Notes: generated from the sequence alone by a model not told the origin. DNA of 64,000 nt from Diogma glabrata (GCA_963693315.1 OY856188.1:97748915-97812914); one strand, 5' to 3'; shown: positions 10,838 to 22,545, counted from the stretch's first letter. Program-made: numbers and translations.

Positions 10838-13800
10838 TTATATCGCGAAACGTACAACTTTTTTTCTGATTCTTTCGTGCTGTGCCTTAGTGTTAATCGC
10901 ATCTGTTGATAGAAATGCAGGTTTTATTCGATCGATTGATATGGTTTCTGCTTTCCCTCTGACATCTACAATAAACTGTTTTCGGAGTCTTCGTATGACT
11001 TTATAAGGTCCTTCATATGGAGGTGTTAAACCGGATTTCACTTTATCGACACGAATAAATATGTATTCGCAATCTTCTAAAGAAGCTGGTATGAATACGT
11101 TGGGTCGACTTTCATTTCGAGTTTCTTGAGGACGGAGCTTATTGAAAAAATTACGAAGCTTTTCAACGAATTCATGTTGTGGCATTTCTGTTTCTTTGGA
11201 ATCTGTAAAAAATTCACCCGGAACGCACAACGCTTGTCCATACACCAAATCTGAGGGAGAACACTTCAAATCTTCCTTTATTGCTACTCGGATACCTAAC
11301 ATAATAATCGGAAGTTCGGCTGTCCATTGAATGTTATTCTTTGTACGTAAAGCTGCTTTCAATGTTCTATGAAACCTTTCAACCATTCCGTTAGCCTTCG
11401 GATTATAGGATGAAGTACGTAGTCTTGTAGCTCCTAGCAATTGTGTCAATTCGAAGAAAAATTTCGACTCAAATTGAGGCCCACGGTCGGTTGTGATTTG
11501 TTTAGGTATTCCAAATCTAGAAACATATTCCGAAACGAAAACCTTTGCTATTGTATTTGTAGTGATATCCTTCAACGGATATGCTTCTGGCCACCGTGTA
11601 TATCGATCTACTACTGTCAATAAGTACATAAAACCTTCAGATGGTGGAAGAGGTCCGACGAGGTCTATGTGGACATGTTCGAATCGCTGATTTGGAACTT
11701 CAAATTTTCCATACTCCGATCTTGTGTGACGATGAACTTTTGACTTTTGACACGGCAAGCATTCTTTAGACCAAAGATTCACGTCTTTGTTCATACTTGG
11801 CCAAAAATATTTATTAGATATCAGTTTCCGTGTACTCCTTATCCCAGGATGTGAGAGACTATGCAAAGAATGGAAAACTTCTTTTCTCAAGGCAAGTGGT
11901 ACAAATGGTCGACTTTTACCAGTTTTTACTTCGCAGTATAACTTAATGTTAGTTGCAGGTATATCTATAAACATAAGTTGAAAACTTGTATCCTTTTTAG
12001 AGAGCAGAACCTTTAATTCTTCATCGGTAGACTGAAGATTCGCTAGCTGATCGATGGTAAAATCTCTTTTATCAATGGCTGCTGTTTCGTCGTTATCCAT
12101 TCGAGATAACGTATCAGCCACGACGTTGTCAACACCTTTGATATGTCTTATATCGGTACTAAATTGCGCGATATAATCTAATTGTCGTGATTGACGCGGA
12201 CTTCTCTCTGTCTTCGAATCAATGGCATTTATAAGAGGTTTATGATCAGTATAGATGGTGAACATTCTTCCTTCAACACAGTGTCTAAAATGTTTAATGG
12301 CTAAGAAAATCGCAAGTAATTCGCGATCGAATGTAGCATATTTAACCTCTGTTTTTGAAAGTTTCTTAGAAAAGAAACTGAGCGGTTCCCAATTTCCATC
12401 AGGTCGTCGTTGTTGTAAAACAGCTCCAACAGCAACATTAGATGCATCAGCAGTTATACTTAGCTCAGCGTTTTCAGCTGAGTGTGCGAGCATTGTAGCA
12501 TTTGCTAGACATTCCTTAGCTTTCACAAACATTTCTTGGCATGATGTCGGCCAAGAATATTCCTTTGTTTTTCCTTTCTTTGGTAGAGAAGCTAAATGTT
12601 CATATATAACCGATAAATAATCTGCAAGGTGAGGCGCGAATCTGTGGTAATAATTAACCATACCAAGAAACCTTTGTGTCTGCCGAATGCTAGTGGGTGT
12701 TGGAAACTGTTCAATAACTTGTACTTTATCTCTTGATGGTAGAATTCCAGCTGCAGAGACTTCGTGGCTCAAAAAATCAAGTTTCGATGTACCAAATTGA
12801 CTTTTCTTAGCATTAATTGTTAATCCGAATTCTGCGAGACGTTCGAATATTAATCGCAGATGGTTCTTATGTTCATCTGCAGTTTTACTAAAGATTAACA
12901 AATCGTCAATGTAGATAAATACGAAATCTAACCCGTTGAAAACTTGATGCATAAATCTTTGAAAAGATTGAGCGGCGTTTCTCAATCCAAAAGGCATACG
13001 CACAAACTCATACAAACCAAATGGTGTGGTTATTGCTGTCTTGTGAATGTCTTCCTCTGCAATGGGTATTTGATGATAAGCTCGCACTAAATCTATCTTC
13101 GAAAATACAGTGCATCCCTGGAGATGGCACGAAAAGTTCTGGATGTGAGGTATTGGATATCTATCGGGCAAAGTTATCGCATTCAACCGACGATAGTCCC
13201 CACACGGCCTCCAGTCATTTTCAATTTTCTTGGCAACCATATGCAGAGGAGACGACGCTTGCGAAGATGACGACCTACATATACCAAGACTAACCATATT
13301 ATCAAACGTTTGTTTCGCTACTGTATGCTTTTTGGGATCGAGACGACGTGGCCTTGCAAATGGTAATCTACCATTTGTTGTAATGTAGTGAACTACGTTG
13401 TGTAAAACTGGCGTGTCATAACTCGGATTTTGCGTCAATGTTGGAAAATCGTTTAAAATTTCGCTAAATTCATTTTTTTCTACTACACTAATTTTAACAG
13501 TGGGAACATTAGTACGAAGAAATACGGCGTTCACTGATATTGATGTTTCACGATCAAGTAACTGTCTCTTTCCAAGGTCCACCATCAGACCAAATTTCGT
13601 CAAGAAATCTGCTCCAATGATAGGACGTGAGACAGCTGCTACGGTAAATACGTGTGTAAAATTACGACGAAGTCCCAAATTAACATTTAAAAGTTTAGTG
13701 CCAAATGTTTTTATTTCCGAACCATTAGCTGCGGAAAGAACTTGGTCCTTATCTTGAGTCATGTGATGATAATGCGAGTTTGGTACGACGGAAATATCAG

Positions 13801-13906
13801 CACCAGTATCAATCAAAAAATTTAATTTATTATTACTATCGAAAACAAATAAACGGCGAGTACTACTAATTCCACTGACTGCCGCTGGATCAGTAGACTC
13901 TACAGG
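10838..13906 (-). CDS. pol: Pol of the CsRn1-like Gypsy element (PR-RT-RNase H-IN)
   Basis: Lies in the -1 frame relative to gag and is probably made as a Gag-Pol fusion through the A-AAA-AAC site at 13912-13906, so it needs no own start. The stretch from 13816 to the stop is 992 codons. Counting from 13816: protease DTGA at 3-6; reverse transcriptase with [13 protein letters not shown] near 240-252 and catalytic YIDD at 302-305; RNase H with D457, E499, D524 and D568; integrase with H652, H656, C686, C689 and catalytic D718, D777, E813 (D,D35E spacing). All key residues are present and there are no stops. No chromodomain is seen at the C-terminus. Confidence 0.93.
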   Translation of the reverse strand, partial: PVESTDPAAVSGISSTRRLFVFDSNNKLNFLIDTGADISVVPNSHYHHMTQDKDQVLSAANGSEIKTFGTKLLNVNLGLRRNFTHVFTVAAVSRPIIGADFLTKFGLMVDLGKRQLLDRETSISVNAVFLRTNVPTVKISVVEKNEFSEILNDFPTLTQNPSYDTPVLHNVVHYITTNGRLPFARPRRLDPKKHTVAKQTFDNMVSLGICRSSSSQASSPLHMVAKKIENDWRPCGDYRRLNAITLPDRYPIPHIQNFSCHLQGCTVFSKIDLVRAYHQIPIAEEDIHKTAITTPFGLYEFVRMPFGLRNAAQSFQRFMHQVFNGLDFVFIYIDDLLIFSKTADEHKNHLRLIFERLAEFGLTINAKKSQFGTSKLDFLSHEVSAAGILPSRDKVQVIEQFPTPTSIRQTQRFLGMVNYYHRFAPHLADYLSVIYEHLASLPKKGKTKEYSWPTSCQEMFVKAKECLANATMLAHSAENAELSITADASNVAVGAVLQQRRPDGNWEPLSFFSKKLSKTEVKYATFDRELLAIFLAIKHFRHCVEGRMFTIYTDHKPLINAIDSKTERSPRQSRQLDYIAQFSTDIRHIKGVDNVVADTLSRMDNDETAAIDKRDFTIDQLANLQSTDEELKVLLSKKDTSFQLMFIDIPATNIKLYCEVKTGKSRPFVPLALRKEVFHSLHSLSHPGIRSTRKLISNKYFWPSMNKDVNLWSKECLPCQKSKVHRHTRSEYGKFEVPNQRFEHVHIDLVGPLPPSEGFMYLLTVVDRYTRWPEAYPLKDITTNTIAKVFVSEYVSRFGIPKQITTDRGPQFESKFFFELTQLLGATRLRTSSYNPKANGMVERFHRTLKAALRTKNNIQWTAELPIIMLGIRVAIKEDLKCSPSDLVYGQALCVPGEFFTDSKETEMPQHEFVEKLRNFFNKLRPQETRNESRPNVFIPASLEDCEYIFIRVDKVKSGLTPPYEGPYKVIRRLRKQFIVDVRGKAETISIDRIKPAFLSTDAINTKAQHERIRKKVVRFAI

Positions 13907-14817
13907 TTTTTTGGACTGTGGTTGTTGGTTTTATATTGACACGGCTCCCGACAGTGTTTAGCGTTTTCGCCGAACTTATAGTGATACCAGCAATACGGCT
14001 TTGCATCTCCTTTAGACTGGCTGCGCCCACGACTTCTAGAACGTGAGTTTCTGTTGAAAGAACGTGAGTGCGAACGACTGCGTGGTGTTAGTGCTCTCAA
14101 CTCACTGATTTCCTTTTCCATTGCGGAAAATCGGTGGGTCATGTTCGTTAAGGCTGTACAAAGTTCGGTTATGGCGTTGTTGGTTACTGCGCTAGTAGTT
14201 GGGATAGGTGTGTAATTTTTTACTTCGGATATCTGCAAAGGGTAAGATGTTTCCCAGATTTTATCAGCAATCCCAATTAATTCAGTTATTGATGTTTTTC
14301 CGGTCGCAACCAAAGCTACATTTATATTATTTGGAAGGCGTCGCATCCAAAACTTCATTAAAAACTCACGTGAGAGTTCACTTGATGGACCGGCCAACAT
14401 TTCAAGTGATCGATAAAAGTCGGATGGTTTGCGATTTCCCATCTCGGTATTTGATAAAAGTTTCTCCATACGTCTTTCCTCACTCAAAGAATGCCTCTCT
14501 GTTAAAGTTTGCTTGAGAGTCTCATACATGTTCGTGCACGGCGGACGTTGAATAATATCGAGAACAGATATTATAACGTCTTGGGGTAAAGCAGCTATCA
14601 CATAATCGAACCGTGTACGATCTTTAATAATATTTCGTAAACTGAACTGTGATTCAGCTTGTATGAACCACGCGGAAGGACACGACGTCCAAAATGGCGG
14701 AAGTTTAACGGTTACCGCATTTACCGATTGATCCTCATTTGTCGCTATCCTTATTTTGTCGCTATCGGGGGCTTTACTCGCTGCGGGGTTACTCGCTGCG
14801 TTTTGTGTTAAAGACAT
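13900..14817 (-). CDS. gag: Gag of the CsRn1-like Gypsy element
   Basis: 305 codons from an ATG at 14817 to a TAG at 13902-13900. Gag forms the particle and packages the element RNA. The N-terminal two thirds look like a Gypsy capsid ([20 protein letters not shown] at about residues 38-57; [15 protein letters not shown] later). Residues about 245-270 are rich in R and S. Near the C-terminus [18 protein letters not shown] has the spacing C-x2-H-x9-C-x3-C, the CHCC motif of CsRn1-type Gag in place of the usual CCHC knuckle. The stop lies two codons after the in-frame slippery heptamer A-AAA-AAC. No internal stops; probably functional. Confidence 0.9.
   Translation of the reverse strand: MSLTQNAASNPAASKAPDSDKIRIATNEDQSVNAVTVKLPPFWTSCPSAWFIQAESQFSLRNIIKDRTRFDYVIAALPQDVIISVLDIIQRPPCTNMYETLKQTLTERHSLSEERRMEKLLSNTEMGNRKPSDFYRSLEMLAGPSSELSREFLMKFWMRRLPNNINVALVATGKTSITELIGIADKIWETSYPLQISEVKNYTPIPTTSAVTNNAITELCTALTNMTHRFSAMEKEISELRALTPRSRSHSRSFNRNSRSRSRGRSQSKGDAKPYCWYHYKFGENAKHCREPCQYKTNNHSPKNL
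13906..13912 (-). promoter_or_regulatory. Programmed -1 frameshift heptamer A-AAA-AAC
   Basis: In the gag frame the codons are CCA-AAA-AAC-CTG-TAG, so the heptamer A-AAA-AAC has exactly the X-XXY-YYZ phasing. Slipping back one base leads straight into pol (AAA-AAA-CCT-GTA). This is the canonical -1 signal of retroviruses and many Gypsy elements. Confidence 0.85.
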
Positions 14818-15485
14818 TTTAATCTCACACTAACACTAAATTTCTATTAAAAAAAATCACAAGAATTATATTGACAAAAAAAAAAACTGAGTCTCACAAA
14901 AATAATTTAAAATTACAAAAATGGAATAAAATTTAAAAACAATTCCAAAAGCGAACTTACTTCTCTTAAAAAAAAAAAACAAAAATACACACAGAACGAG
15001 ATCGATGGAACGTACGATTGAGATGAAATCAAATATTGTTGCACAAAATATAATATAAACTAAATGTAGAACAAGACGGTAGAACATACGCACGCAAATT
15101 AAATTAAGATTATACGTTTATATAATTAAAAAAATTTAATATTATTTAGAAAAAAATTAATATTTTAGTTTTTTTTAAATTAATTTTGAAATATTTATTC
15201 AATTAATCAATTGAAATTTTAATTTAAAAAAAATATATCTGGATCGATTGAAGACATCGTATTTTTCAGCGTCATTGAAATCAGCCACTCCTTGTTTTCT
15301 TTTTTGGCGCAAATTTGATGGTGACGCCAATTGCGTTTTTTTATATTATTTCACCGCTCTTTTCACAACGCGTCTTTTGCAATGGTAACAGAGTTTCTCA
15401 CTTTTTAATATATAAAGTAATTTACCTTGAAATAATGGTGTGTGTAGCTCCAAGTTCCATATAATTTTATTCTTAGAATTTGTGG
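14818..15485 (-). other. Untranslated leader of the CsRn1-like element
   Basis: About 670 bases between primer-binding site and gag ATG, very A/T-rich. The open frame at 15093-14866 lacks an ATG-led coding look (it starts at a valine/methionine-type codon and is F/I-rich) and I do not call it a gene. Confidence 0.6.
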
Positions 15486-15503
15486 ATCACGTCGGGGTCA
15501 CCA
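15486..15503 (-). promoter_or_regulatory. Primer-binding site for tRNA-Trp
   Basis: The plus strand reads ATCACGTCGGGGTCACCA, one base inside the 5' LTR. This 18-base string, including the CCA end, matches the 3' end of animal tRNA-Trp as I know it; its complement on the RNA would bind that primer. tRNA-Trp priming is a known trait of the CsRn1 clade. Confidence 0.85.
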
Positions 15504-15504
15504 C

Positions 15505-16094
15505 TGAAGTTGAGCTGGCGCGACTTCGTTCGTTTATCGTTATAAACCAACTAATCTCTTCTTTAAGATCCAATAACTTCTTCACAAATTCTTTTTGAAA
15601 ATTCTTTATTATTGGTACGAATAATTGGAACTAGTGAATTATTAATAATAAAATAAATTAGCAATAATAATAATAATATAAAATATCAATAAATAAATAA
15701 TAATAATTACATCAAATTACAACATACACAAATAAGCAATTTACATTTACCTTGTTCTACTGCACACCCTTGTTCTACTGCACACCAAGAAATAATTTAC
15801 CATCGATGTTCCACCAATCTCGCTCACTTGGATAATGATTAGCAATGACAAAATAATTCACAAATTAAAATTATATTTCCCATTCTCTCCATCTATTATT
15901 TCAATTACGAAATGAAACTGAGCAATTCTTTATTCTGATTGAACCGCCATCTATTATCAATTTCAATCTTGATAAACACTCATAGATGACAGTTCAATGA
16001 ACTAAATTCTGTCAACATAAATCCTGTACAACATCTATCGAAAAGGACGGCATAAAAGGTAAGTGATTTATATTTTAATATAAAGTATCCTACA
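15505..16094 (-). repeat. 5' LTR of the CsRn1-like element
   Basis: 590 bp, same length as 9897-10486 and matching it throughout by eye. As the 5' LTR it should hold the promoter; I did not find an unambiguous TATA box in this AT-rich sequence. Confidence 0.93.
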
Positions 16095-16098
16095 GTAC
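16095..16098. repeat. Target-site duplication GTAC, right
   Basis: Matches 9893-9896, confirming the element borders. Confidence 0.85.
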
Positions 16099-17468
16099 CA
16101 TAGTACCATGAAAAACATAAACTTTTAATCCACACACTGCTTCAACACAAAATTTAACATAGTATATTTCTATACCAAACACGTCCTTTCCTTGTGTGAT
16201 ACAAAATACATACCATAAAACAGCCATTAGTTCACCTCAGTTTTACAAAATAATAACTCTCCAAACAAAATCAATAAGATCTTCAATAAACACCAAATCC
16301 TTTCTTCATCCCCTGTGCTCCCACTTACTCCATTAGTCGACCCTGTTTACATTTCTTTTTCTCATTTCGGCGGTTCTTAAAACATCCTTACTAATTTTTT
16401 TAAAAACAAATTTCCTGAAGTCCGTCTAGCCTTTTTCTACCCTACTTCTCTAAACTCCTTTGTATTCTCCAGTGTAAAAGACCGACTTCCTACCATGGCT
16501 CAATTCAACGTTATTGAGCTACTAAATAGCGTTGATTGAGATTATGTTTGTGTTGATCAAACTAAACAACAACTTAAAACTAGGATACAATAGAATATCT
16601 CAGTATTTAAACACTCTGCTGAATCAAACAACGCTTTGATTGAGCATTTAAGTCCTTTGACTTTCAACATACCAAAATCCTATCCTCCCAATCAATCTTT
16701 TAAAACTGCAACTTTTTGGAGTTCTGTTACATAGCCCTTTTAAAAGCCAAATCCATCAACTTAATGGCGGACCTCACCTACCTCAATTAAAACTATCAAT
16801 TATAAAATCATCCCAAGATCGCTCCCATACCACAATGGCATCAACCTTCCCATTCTTTTTACCAAACAAATATCTTTTGCATAAAACCGCCGCGTATGTG
16901 TTTTCCCCTTTTTAGGTTTTTTCCAAAACATTTTTGCCATCGCCCCAGCTTTTTGCCGTTTCAACCTTTGTATTGTTTCTGAAAAACAAAACATAAATTT
17001 TCTTATTCATTTCCGCCGTATATCATATACCCTAAGGTTCGTGTTATTGTTTATGTTGTTTTTAATCCAATTTTTACTTTTCATTACCATATTATGATAA
17101 TTTTTTTATGATAGAATTTCAATTATTTATTAAGCTACTATTGTGAGTGTTTTTAACCATATTTTTAAACCTGTTTTTCTAATAGTGATACGTCGCCTTG
17201 AAGCACACCCTCGCTTTCAAAACTTCGGCAGCACAAACAACAAAAAAATCAACTTTCTACAATGCACCATCTTTCAAAAATAATTCAATTTCAAAATATT
17301 TTTATATTAGAACTAAAAACTTGTCTAATTTTGTAAAAATATCCATGTTAAACAAATAATAATAAGTAATAATAAAATGTAAATTCAAAATATATCTGTA
17401 AAAATGATTCAATTTGATATGTAATTATATATACTAGGAAACGCCCAATTGCTGAAATTCAGACATTG
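16099..17468. other. Flanking spacer, nothing recognised
   Basis: Moderately AT-rich. The 16994-16800 minus frame is short and without a recognisable domain. No inverted ends found until the hAT-like element at 17477. Confidence 0.5.
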
Positions 17469-17476
17469 TAATTAGA

Positions 17477-18916
17477 CATAGGCGTAACTATGTAGGGGCC
17501 CAGAGGGCCCGGCCTCCTCTAGACGAATTTTTGCCCCCCTAGAGCACGAGCTCATGAAGCATATAACAGTTAGGGAACTAAAGAATTTACTGTTCAAAAT
17601 TATTTCAAAACGTTAGCATCAATATTTAATTAAATTATTTGTTTTTTATTTGTGATATATGATCATCTCGATAGAAAAAACCACCTACCGTTAAAGTATT
17701 AGAAATAAACCAAATCGAACTATTTATTGACAAGTATGGGAAAAAATTTTACAGTTCATATCACTGATCTTCATTTCAATTTAATAAGTACTACCAATAA
17801 TACTGCCACAAAAGTATCTACAAATTTTGGAAGGGAAAGAGGAAGTTTTTTTTTAATTTTTTTTTACACTTTCAAACATATGATGACGTGCACGGCTGAT
17901 GCCTGCCAAGTTGTGATTTCCGTACTTCACATTTTATGAATTATCACTAAAAAAAATTCTAGCCTTACAGAACGACCGTTACCCAAAAGTTTTACTAGCT
18001 CTTGGACTAATTTATTATTTACACAAACATATATCTAAATATAAACATAAATAACTGCATTAAAATCGGCAGATGTAGTAGCAACGGCATCAAAAGTGAC
18101 ACTAAACACCGTTAATTTCACCGTTCATATGCTATAGGTGCCGGGTTACAGTGGCGTTAAGGGTAACTATATAACGGAAGCACTTGCTAAGCAAGGGACT
18201 CAACTCGATCTTCTACAAGCAATGGAAGCTCTAAGCGGGTCGTTTGCCCCTCTCAAACAGCTAACTTATGAAAGGGGTAAATGCGTAACCTATAGGGCGG
18301 TAGTCAAACAAAATTAGCTGCAAGATAAGCAGGTTAATCTTCCGCACACTAGACCTGCAGCGTTCCAAAGAACTTATATCCTTGAGTAGGCAAATATTGG
18401 TTCATTGGTAAAGTCTTCACTGGTTACTGAATCCGTGGAGAGCACCCAAGTACTGATTAAAGGAGCTGTAAGGATGAGGATCAGGAGGAACCAGCGTTTC
18501 ATCTACTTTGCACGTGTCTAGCAGTCGCCCTTTCTACGGAAAACTCTTTTGGAACGCACACATTTAAAACTCTCACAGACCTGGGTAATTATAAACTCAC
18601 GCAAATACTTAGCTTCATGAGAAGCACCAAATAGTTCGAGTCGGGGAACAAGATTCTTTGATATCACAACCTACGTATTTTGGTCTTACTATGTCGTCCT
18701 GATGTTGTGTTTTTAGTGACAGTTACTGCATACTAACCTAACATAAATAACCTAGAAAAAAATATAATTGATAGTAAATTTGAAAATAAACTTCAAATGG
18801 ACACGACCCGTTATGTATTAAAAGAAAGAAATAAAAACGGAAAATTTATTAATTATTTTCCTCAGCAATATTATGGGGCCAGGCCCACCCTAGAACAATT
18901 TCCTAGTTACGCCAAT
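17477..18916. mobile_element. hAT-like element, 1.44 kb, with LINE debris inside
   Basis: The left end reads CATAGGCGTAACTA and the right end, on the other strand, CATTGGCGTAACTA. Outside are TAATTAGA (17469-17476) and TAAATAGA (18917-18924), a 7-of-8 match as expected of an 8-bp hAT target duplication with one later mutation. Just inside both ends are GGGCC-rich blocks. No hAT transposase is visible, so it is non-autonomous. The centre holds a fragment of a LINE reverse-transcriptase gene. Confidence 0.7.
18138..18645 (+). pseudogene. LINE ORF2 3' fragment: RNase H and terminal zinc-finger region
   Basis: At 18138 the plus strand reads VPGYSGVKGNYITEALAKQG, matching the RNase H block VPGHSG-x-GNE-AD-LAKxG of LINEs of the I/R1/LOA/Jockey type. 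At about 18473-18642, in another frame, DEDQEEPAFHLLCTCLAVA followed by LTQILSFMRST matches the end of such ORFs (E-E-T--HLLC-C; L--F-R-T). Stops lie between, for example after KQN near 18316. The H of GHSG is replaced by Y and the E of GNE by Y, so this is a dead fragment. Confidence 0.7.
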
Positions 18917-18924
18917 GTAAATAG

Positions 18925-19984
18925 ACCTCCCAACATAATAACTACAACCACAATATTTCAGTCTTCAGAGTGAGATTCAATATATTTTGAATTGTGGAAC
19001 AAATAACTCGATAGAAAACAAAATAATCGATCAAAAACTCAAAACAACGCACCTTCACATTTTCTCCAGATATATAATTACATACACAACTAAATGATTA
19101 CCAAATTTTAATTTATCAATAAAAATTAAAAGAGGTCCATTCATACATATCAAGAAAAAACTACAAAACACAACATATTTGTACATTAATATCATCGTTT
19201 ATACAATCATATATTTTCCATTTAAATCAAACTATTTTTAAAACCTTTTTGAAACAAAACACATTTTTTGTCAACGAACAAAATATAGTTAACTCACTTT
19301 TTGCAGTCAAGAACCAAGGAAAAACTGGAAAATTTCTGTTTTGCATTTATTTTTTTAAATCAAAATATCACCGGCTAATAAAAATATCCACCACATACTT
19401 TATTGTTTTTTTAATCTAACACTTTTAATGATTTTTATATACATAAAACGGCAAACCAAAAAATTCGTAAAACTAAAATTAAAACTCTCACAAAGACCAA
19501 TTTGTTTACCCTATCAAATGCATTTTAAACATAAAATGATAAATTTCTTATATATATATAATTCAAAATTGAGAAATATTCAAATCTAGTGACTTACAAA
19601 TTTAAAATGATTTATCAATCATTTTACAAAAGTAATAGTTTTGCAACTAATGACTGAAATCGTTACTAATACCTTTACACAAGAATTTGGGTCTAAAATC
19701 GCTTTCAACTTAAATCACATTCCATAATCGGCATCCAGATCTTCTATTTTCCAGTGAACCTGTATCATTTGCCAAAGTTTCATCAAGATCTTATGCAGAA
19801 AACTCACACACCCACCCACCCTCCCATCCAAGCACACACAGGCGTACACCAAACATTTTTTTGGCTATTTAGATAGAGGATGGTCCAAAACAAAAGAAAA
19901 AATAAAATTTGGGGCATGTAAGATTTTTTTTTTTCACGATAGATTGCATTACTTTACACAATTTAAAATTGTGGTGAAGTAAAA
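18925..19984. other. AT-rich spacer
   Basis: No coding frame. A partial palindrome at 19951-19984 (TTACTTTACACAATTT / AAATTGTGGTGAAGTAA) is the only structure noticed. Confidence 0.45.
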
Positions 19985-20252
19985 AAAGAAATACACACAT
20001 ATTGTTGAAATTTTATTTTACGTAATTACTTAAAAATTTTAAAAATTAAATAAATCCTTTTTGAACCAACAGGACACATTTATAGGACACATTATAAGTT
20101 ATCACAATTTATAAATCAAAATTAAATGGGATAACCCGGCTAAAATGGTTTCTAAGTGGTTTATCGTTGAAAACGATTGAAACGTTGAAAACCATTGTGA
20201 TGGTTTATTTAAATTTTTTTACGGTCGGGTGTCACCCGACCGTAAAAAAATT
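19985..20252 (+). mobile_element. Relic of a hAT right-hand end
   Basis: This stretch matches 30725-30917 near the right end of the 26.5-31.8-kb hAT (for example TATAAGTTATCACAATTTAT, AAATGGTTTCTAAGTG and TTATCGTTGAAAAC in the same order). Only one repeat unit is present and the match stops at the palindrome centred on 20232. It is therefore another, truncated copy from the same family. Confidence 0.65.
20212..20252. repeat. Perfect palindrome, 20-bp arms around one base
   Basis: Left arm ends ACGGTCGGGTG, centre T at 20232, right arm starts CACCCGACCGT; the arms continue outward through seven T/A pairs and are perfect for 20 bases. The core GGTGTCACC is the motif that recurs in the 77-bp array at 30.9-31.8 kb. 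Confidence 0.85.
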
Positions 20253-21162
20253 GTTAACGATTATAATAGAAAAAGTTTGGAATGCTTCATTGCTATTAAC
20301 CTTTACAAATATTCTTATCAATTCTTCATTTTATTTCACTTTTAATTTCACTTTTTATTTCAAGTATTAAAATAAGTTTTATGTTAATTTAGAATACAAT
20401 AAACAACACAGAAGAGATAAGCAGATTTTTTAAAACAAACCCATTTTTTAAGATAAAATATAATATGGAATTTTTAATTATTTTATTGAAATTTGGAAAA
20501 ACAAACTTTATTCAAAAAAAGAAAAACCAGAACTCGATATAAAACTAATTTGTTTTTTTAAAAATTCTAAACGATAAAAAAAATCACTCGCTACAATTGA
20601 AATTTTGAAAACATTTTTTTTAATTTAAATGTTCGCCACAGCTGCACCCCAACCATACATACATACTTTTCTAGTTATATTCTTTTTCTTTTTCAAATAC
20701 CCGGGTACATGGGTAACTAGGGTTTTTCCAGAAATTAAATACTCGACTACCCGGGTACTTGCAAAGTCGAGTAATTTAACTACTTTAGTTGTGACACATA
20801 TTGTAATCACTATAACACAACAATTTTTATTTTTAAAAAAATGGCGCCCAGCATGGGGCTCTAGTGCGACTTAATTGGATTTTTGTGTAGAGTAAAGTTT
20901 TTGATTCGTCAAAGAGGTGTGGATGAGGGAACAAGCAGTAAGTGGACCTTTTTCGTAAAAACGGTAGCCGCCAATACCACTAACAGTTTTTGGCATAGTA
21001 TGTTTAGAGCAATCGTTAGAGCACAGCGTGTAGGGTGTTCTTAGAAACAGGATCCGTGGACGATAACAGAGATGAAATCGTCATTCATACGTGCCAATGT
21101 TGATGCATCCTAGGGCAACATCAGTCTTAACTACTTTTCTTCAAACAATTTTTTTATTTTTT
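20253..21162. other. Spacer before assembly gap
   Basis: Mostly AT-rich. Around 20698-20770 the octamer ACCCGGGT occurs twice (TACCCGGGTACATGGGTAAC and CTACCCGGGTACTTGC), and ACTCGACT/AGTCGAGT flank the second, suggesting a degraded terminal repeat. No gene is supported. Confidence 0.4.
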
Positions 21163-21362
21163 NNNNNNNNNNNNNNNNNNNNNNNNNNNNNNNNNNNNNN
21201 NNNNNNNNNNNNNNNNNNNNNNNNNNNNNNNNNNNNNNNNNNNNNNNNNNNNNNNNNNNNNNNNNNNNNNNNNNNNNNNNNNNNNNNNNNNNNNNNNNNN
21301 NNNNNNNNNNNNNNNNNNNNNNNNNNNNNNNNNNNNNNNNNNNNNNNNNNNNNNNNNNNNNN
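21163..21362. other. Assembly gap (200 Ns)
   Basis: A run of exactly 200 N, a common placeholder size, interrupts the coiled-coil exon, so its true length is unknown. Confidence 0.98.
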
Positions 21363-22545
21363 TAGCATCTTCTTCAAACTTATAACATCTCATACGAAGA
21401 CGATCTACCTCCTCACAAGTACCTTTCAGTTTTTCTTCTGTTTCTAGTCGCATTTGATTACAACATTCCAATTTTTTCTGTTCTTCTTCTAACAGTTTTG
21501 GTAATGCACAAAGTTCCTTTACATTTTCCTGAAATGTGCATTTAATTCGCTGAATTTCGGTATTGATTTGCTCTTCAACTTTAGGCTTATTTGCTTCGTA
21601 TGCATCTAGTTTGCATTTTTGTTGTTCGACTTCAGTTTGAGTACACTCAAATTTATTTCGATAATCTTCTAGTTGCTCTCCTTGTTCTTTTATTAACAAT
21701 ATAAGTTGTTCTTGATCTTTTAGTTGTTCACAACATTTACGTTTCATCATGTTTTCAATTTTGTCGGTTGGTGAATTAGCACATAATCGCTCCAAATTTT
21801 CACGAAGGCTGTGACATTCTGTATTTTTGTTTCCATATTCTTTTAAAAGCGTTTCATACTGTATTTTTATTTCAATCATTTCCTTACCATCTTGCACTAC
21901 AGTGGCTGAACATAATAGAGTAGGAGGCTCTGGATGTTGTTTTGGAGCACATTGATATGTACTCGCTTCGTATGCATCTGATGCTTGTTGATCTTTTTGA
22001 ACACATTCCAAATGAAGGCTCAATTTTTTTAAAGCAATTGACATAATTTCTAAATTTTGTTCCAATAAACAAGTTTTTTTTTGGGAAGATTTTAATCTTT
22101 GTTCAACTTCCATATTTTTAGAGCCTGGTGTACAAGATGAACATTGCGTTTTAATTGTGGTTAGAAATTCTGAGTACAAAATATTTATTTTTTGTTTTAA
22201 AGCGTCGATAACTTTCTCACGATACATTAATTCTTCTTGCAAACTACAGCGATCCTCTTCGAGTGCCACATTTTCGGCTACTATTTTATCTTGAAAGCAT
22301 AAACTGTTCGAAAGTTCTTTTTTATTGAATTAATTGACGAACAGGTTGATGATTGTTCTAAAGAAGGTGGATAAGTAGTTTTGTTATGATACGTTTCCCA
22401 AAAACTTTTTTGCGCCGGACAGACAGTCGTCTGTACACGATTCTGAAAATAATTTGCAGTTATTTGATTAAACTTTTGTATTTCAAGATTCAGTTTTCGT
22501 GTCAAACAATCGATTTCATATTGGTCGCATGAAGAACCCGTATGC
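21363..22545 (-). pseudogene. Exon of a cysteine-rich coiled-coil protein, frameshifted and cut by gap
   Basis: The minus strand has a splice-acceptor-like sequence (CTTCATATAG) ending at 22546, then an open frame from 22545 with about 75 codons (SCDQYEIDC..., PAQKSFWETYHN). It runs out of frame in an A6 run near 22318; one extra A would join it to the long frame that continues to the gap. That frame is rich in E, K, Q and L in heptads (SLQEELMYREKVIDALKQ; QLILLIKEQGEQLEDYRN; EEVDRLRMRCYKFEED) with unusually many cysteines, and the phrase DAYEA occurs twice. A long alpha-helical coiled coil, structural or sperm-flagellar, is plausible; I do not recognise the gene. The frameshift may be an assembly error, so it could be a live gene. 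Confidence 0.7.

Larger units (their letters stand above)
9897..16094 (-). mobile_element. Complete Ty3/Gypsy LTR retrotransposon, CsRn1-like
   Basis: Two 590-bp LTRs (9897-10486 and 15505-16094) start TG and end CA on the plus strand and show no difference that I noticed by eye. The 4-bp target duplication is GTAC (9893-9896 and 16095-16098). Both coding frames lie on the minus strand, so the 5' LTR is the right-hand one. Next to it is a primer-binding site matching the 3' end of tRNA-Trp, and next to the 3' LTR a purine tract. Gag has a CHCC-type cysteine/histidine motif; together with the tRNA-Trp primer this is the known signature of the CsRn1 clade. Equal LTRs and open gag and pol imply a recent insertion. 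Confidence 0.93.

Noticed and set aside
12255..12620. Plus-strand frames of 60-120 codons between 11142 and 14516
   Set aside because: They lie opposite the intact gag and pol of the CsRn1-like element and are antisense shadows.
15486..15503. A tRNA-Trp gene
   Set aside because: Only the 18 bases of the tRNA 3' end are present, exactly next to the LTR; it is a primer-binding site.
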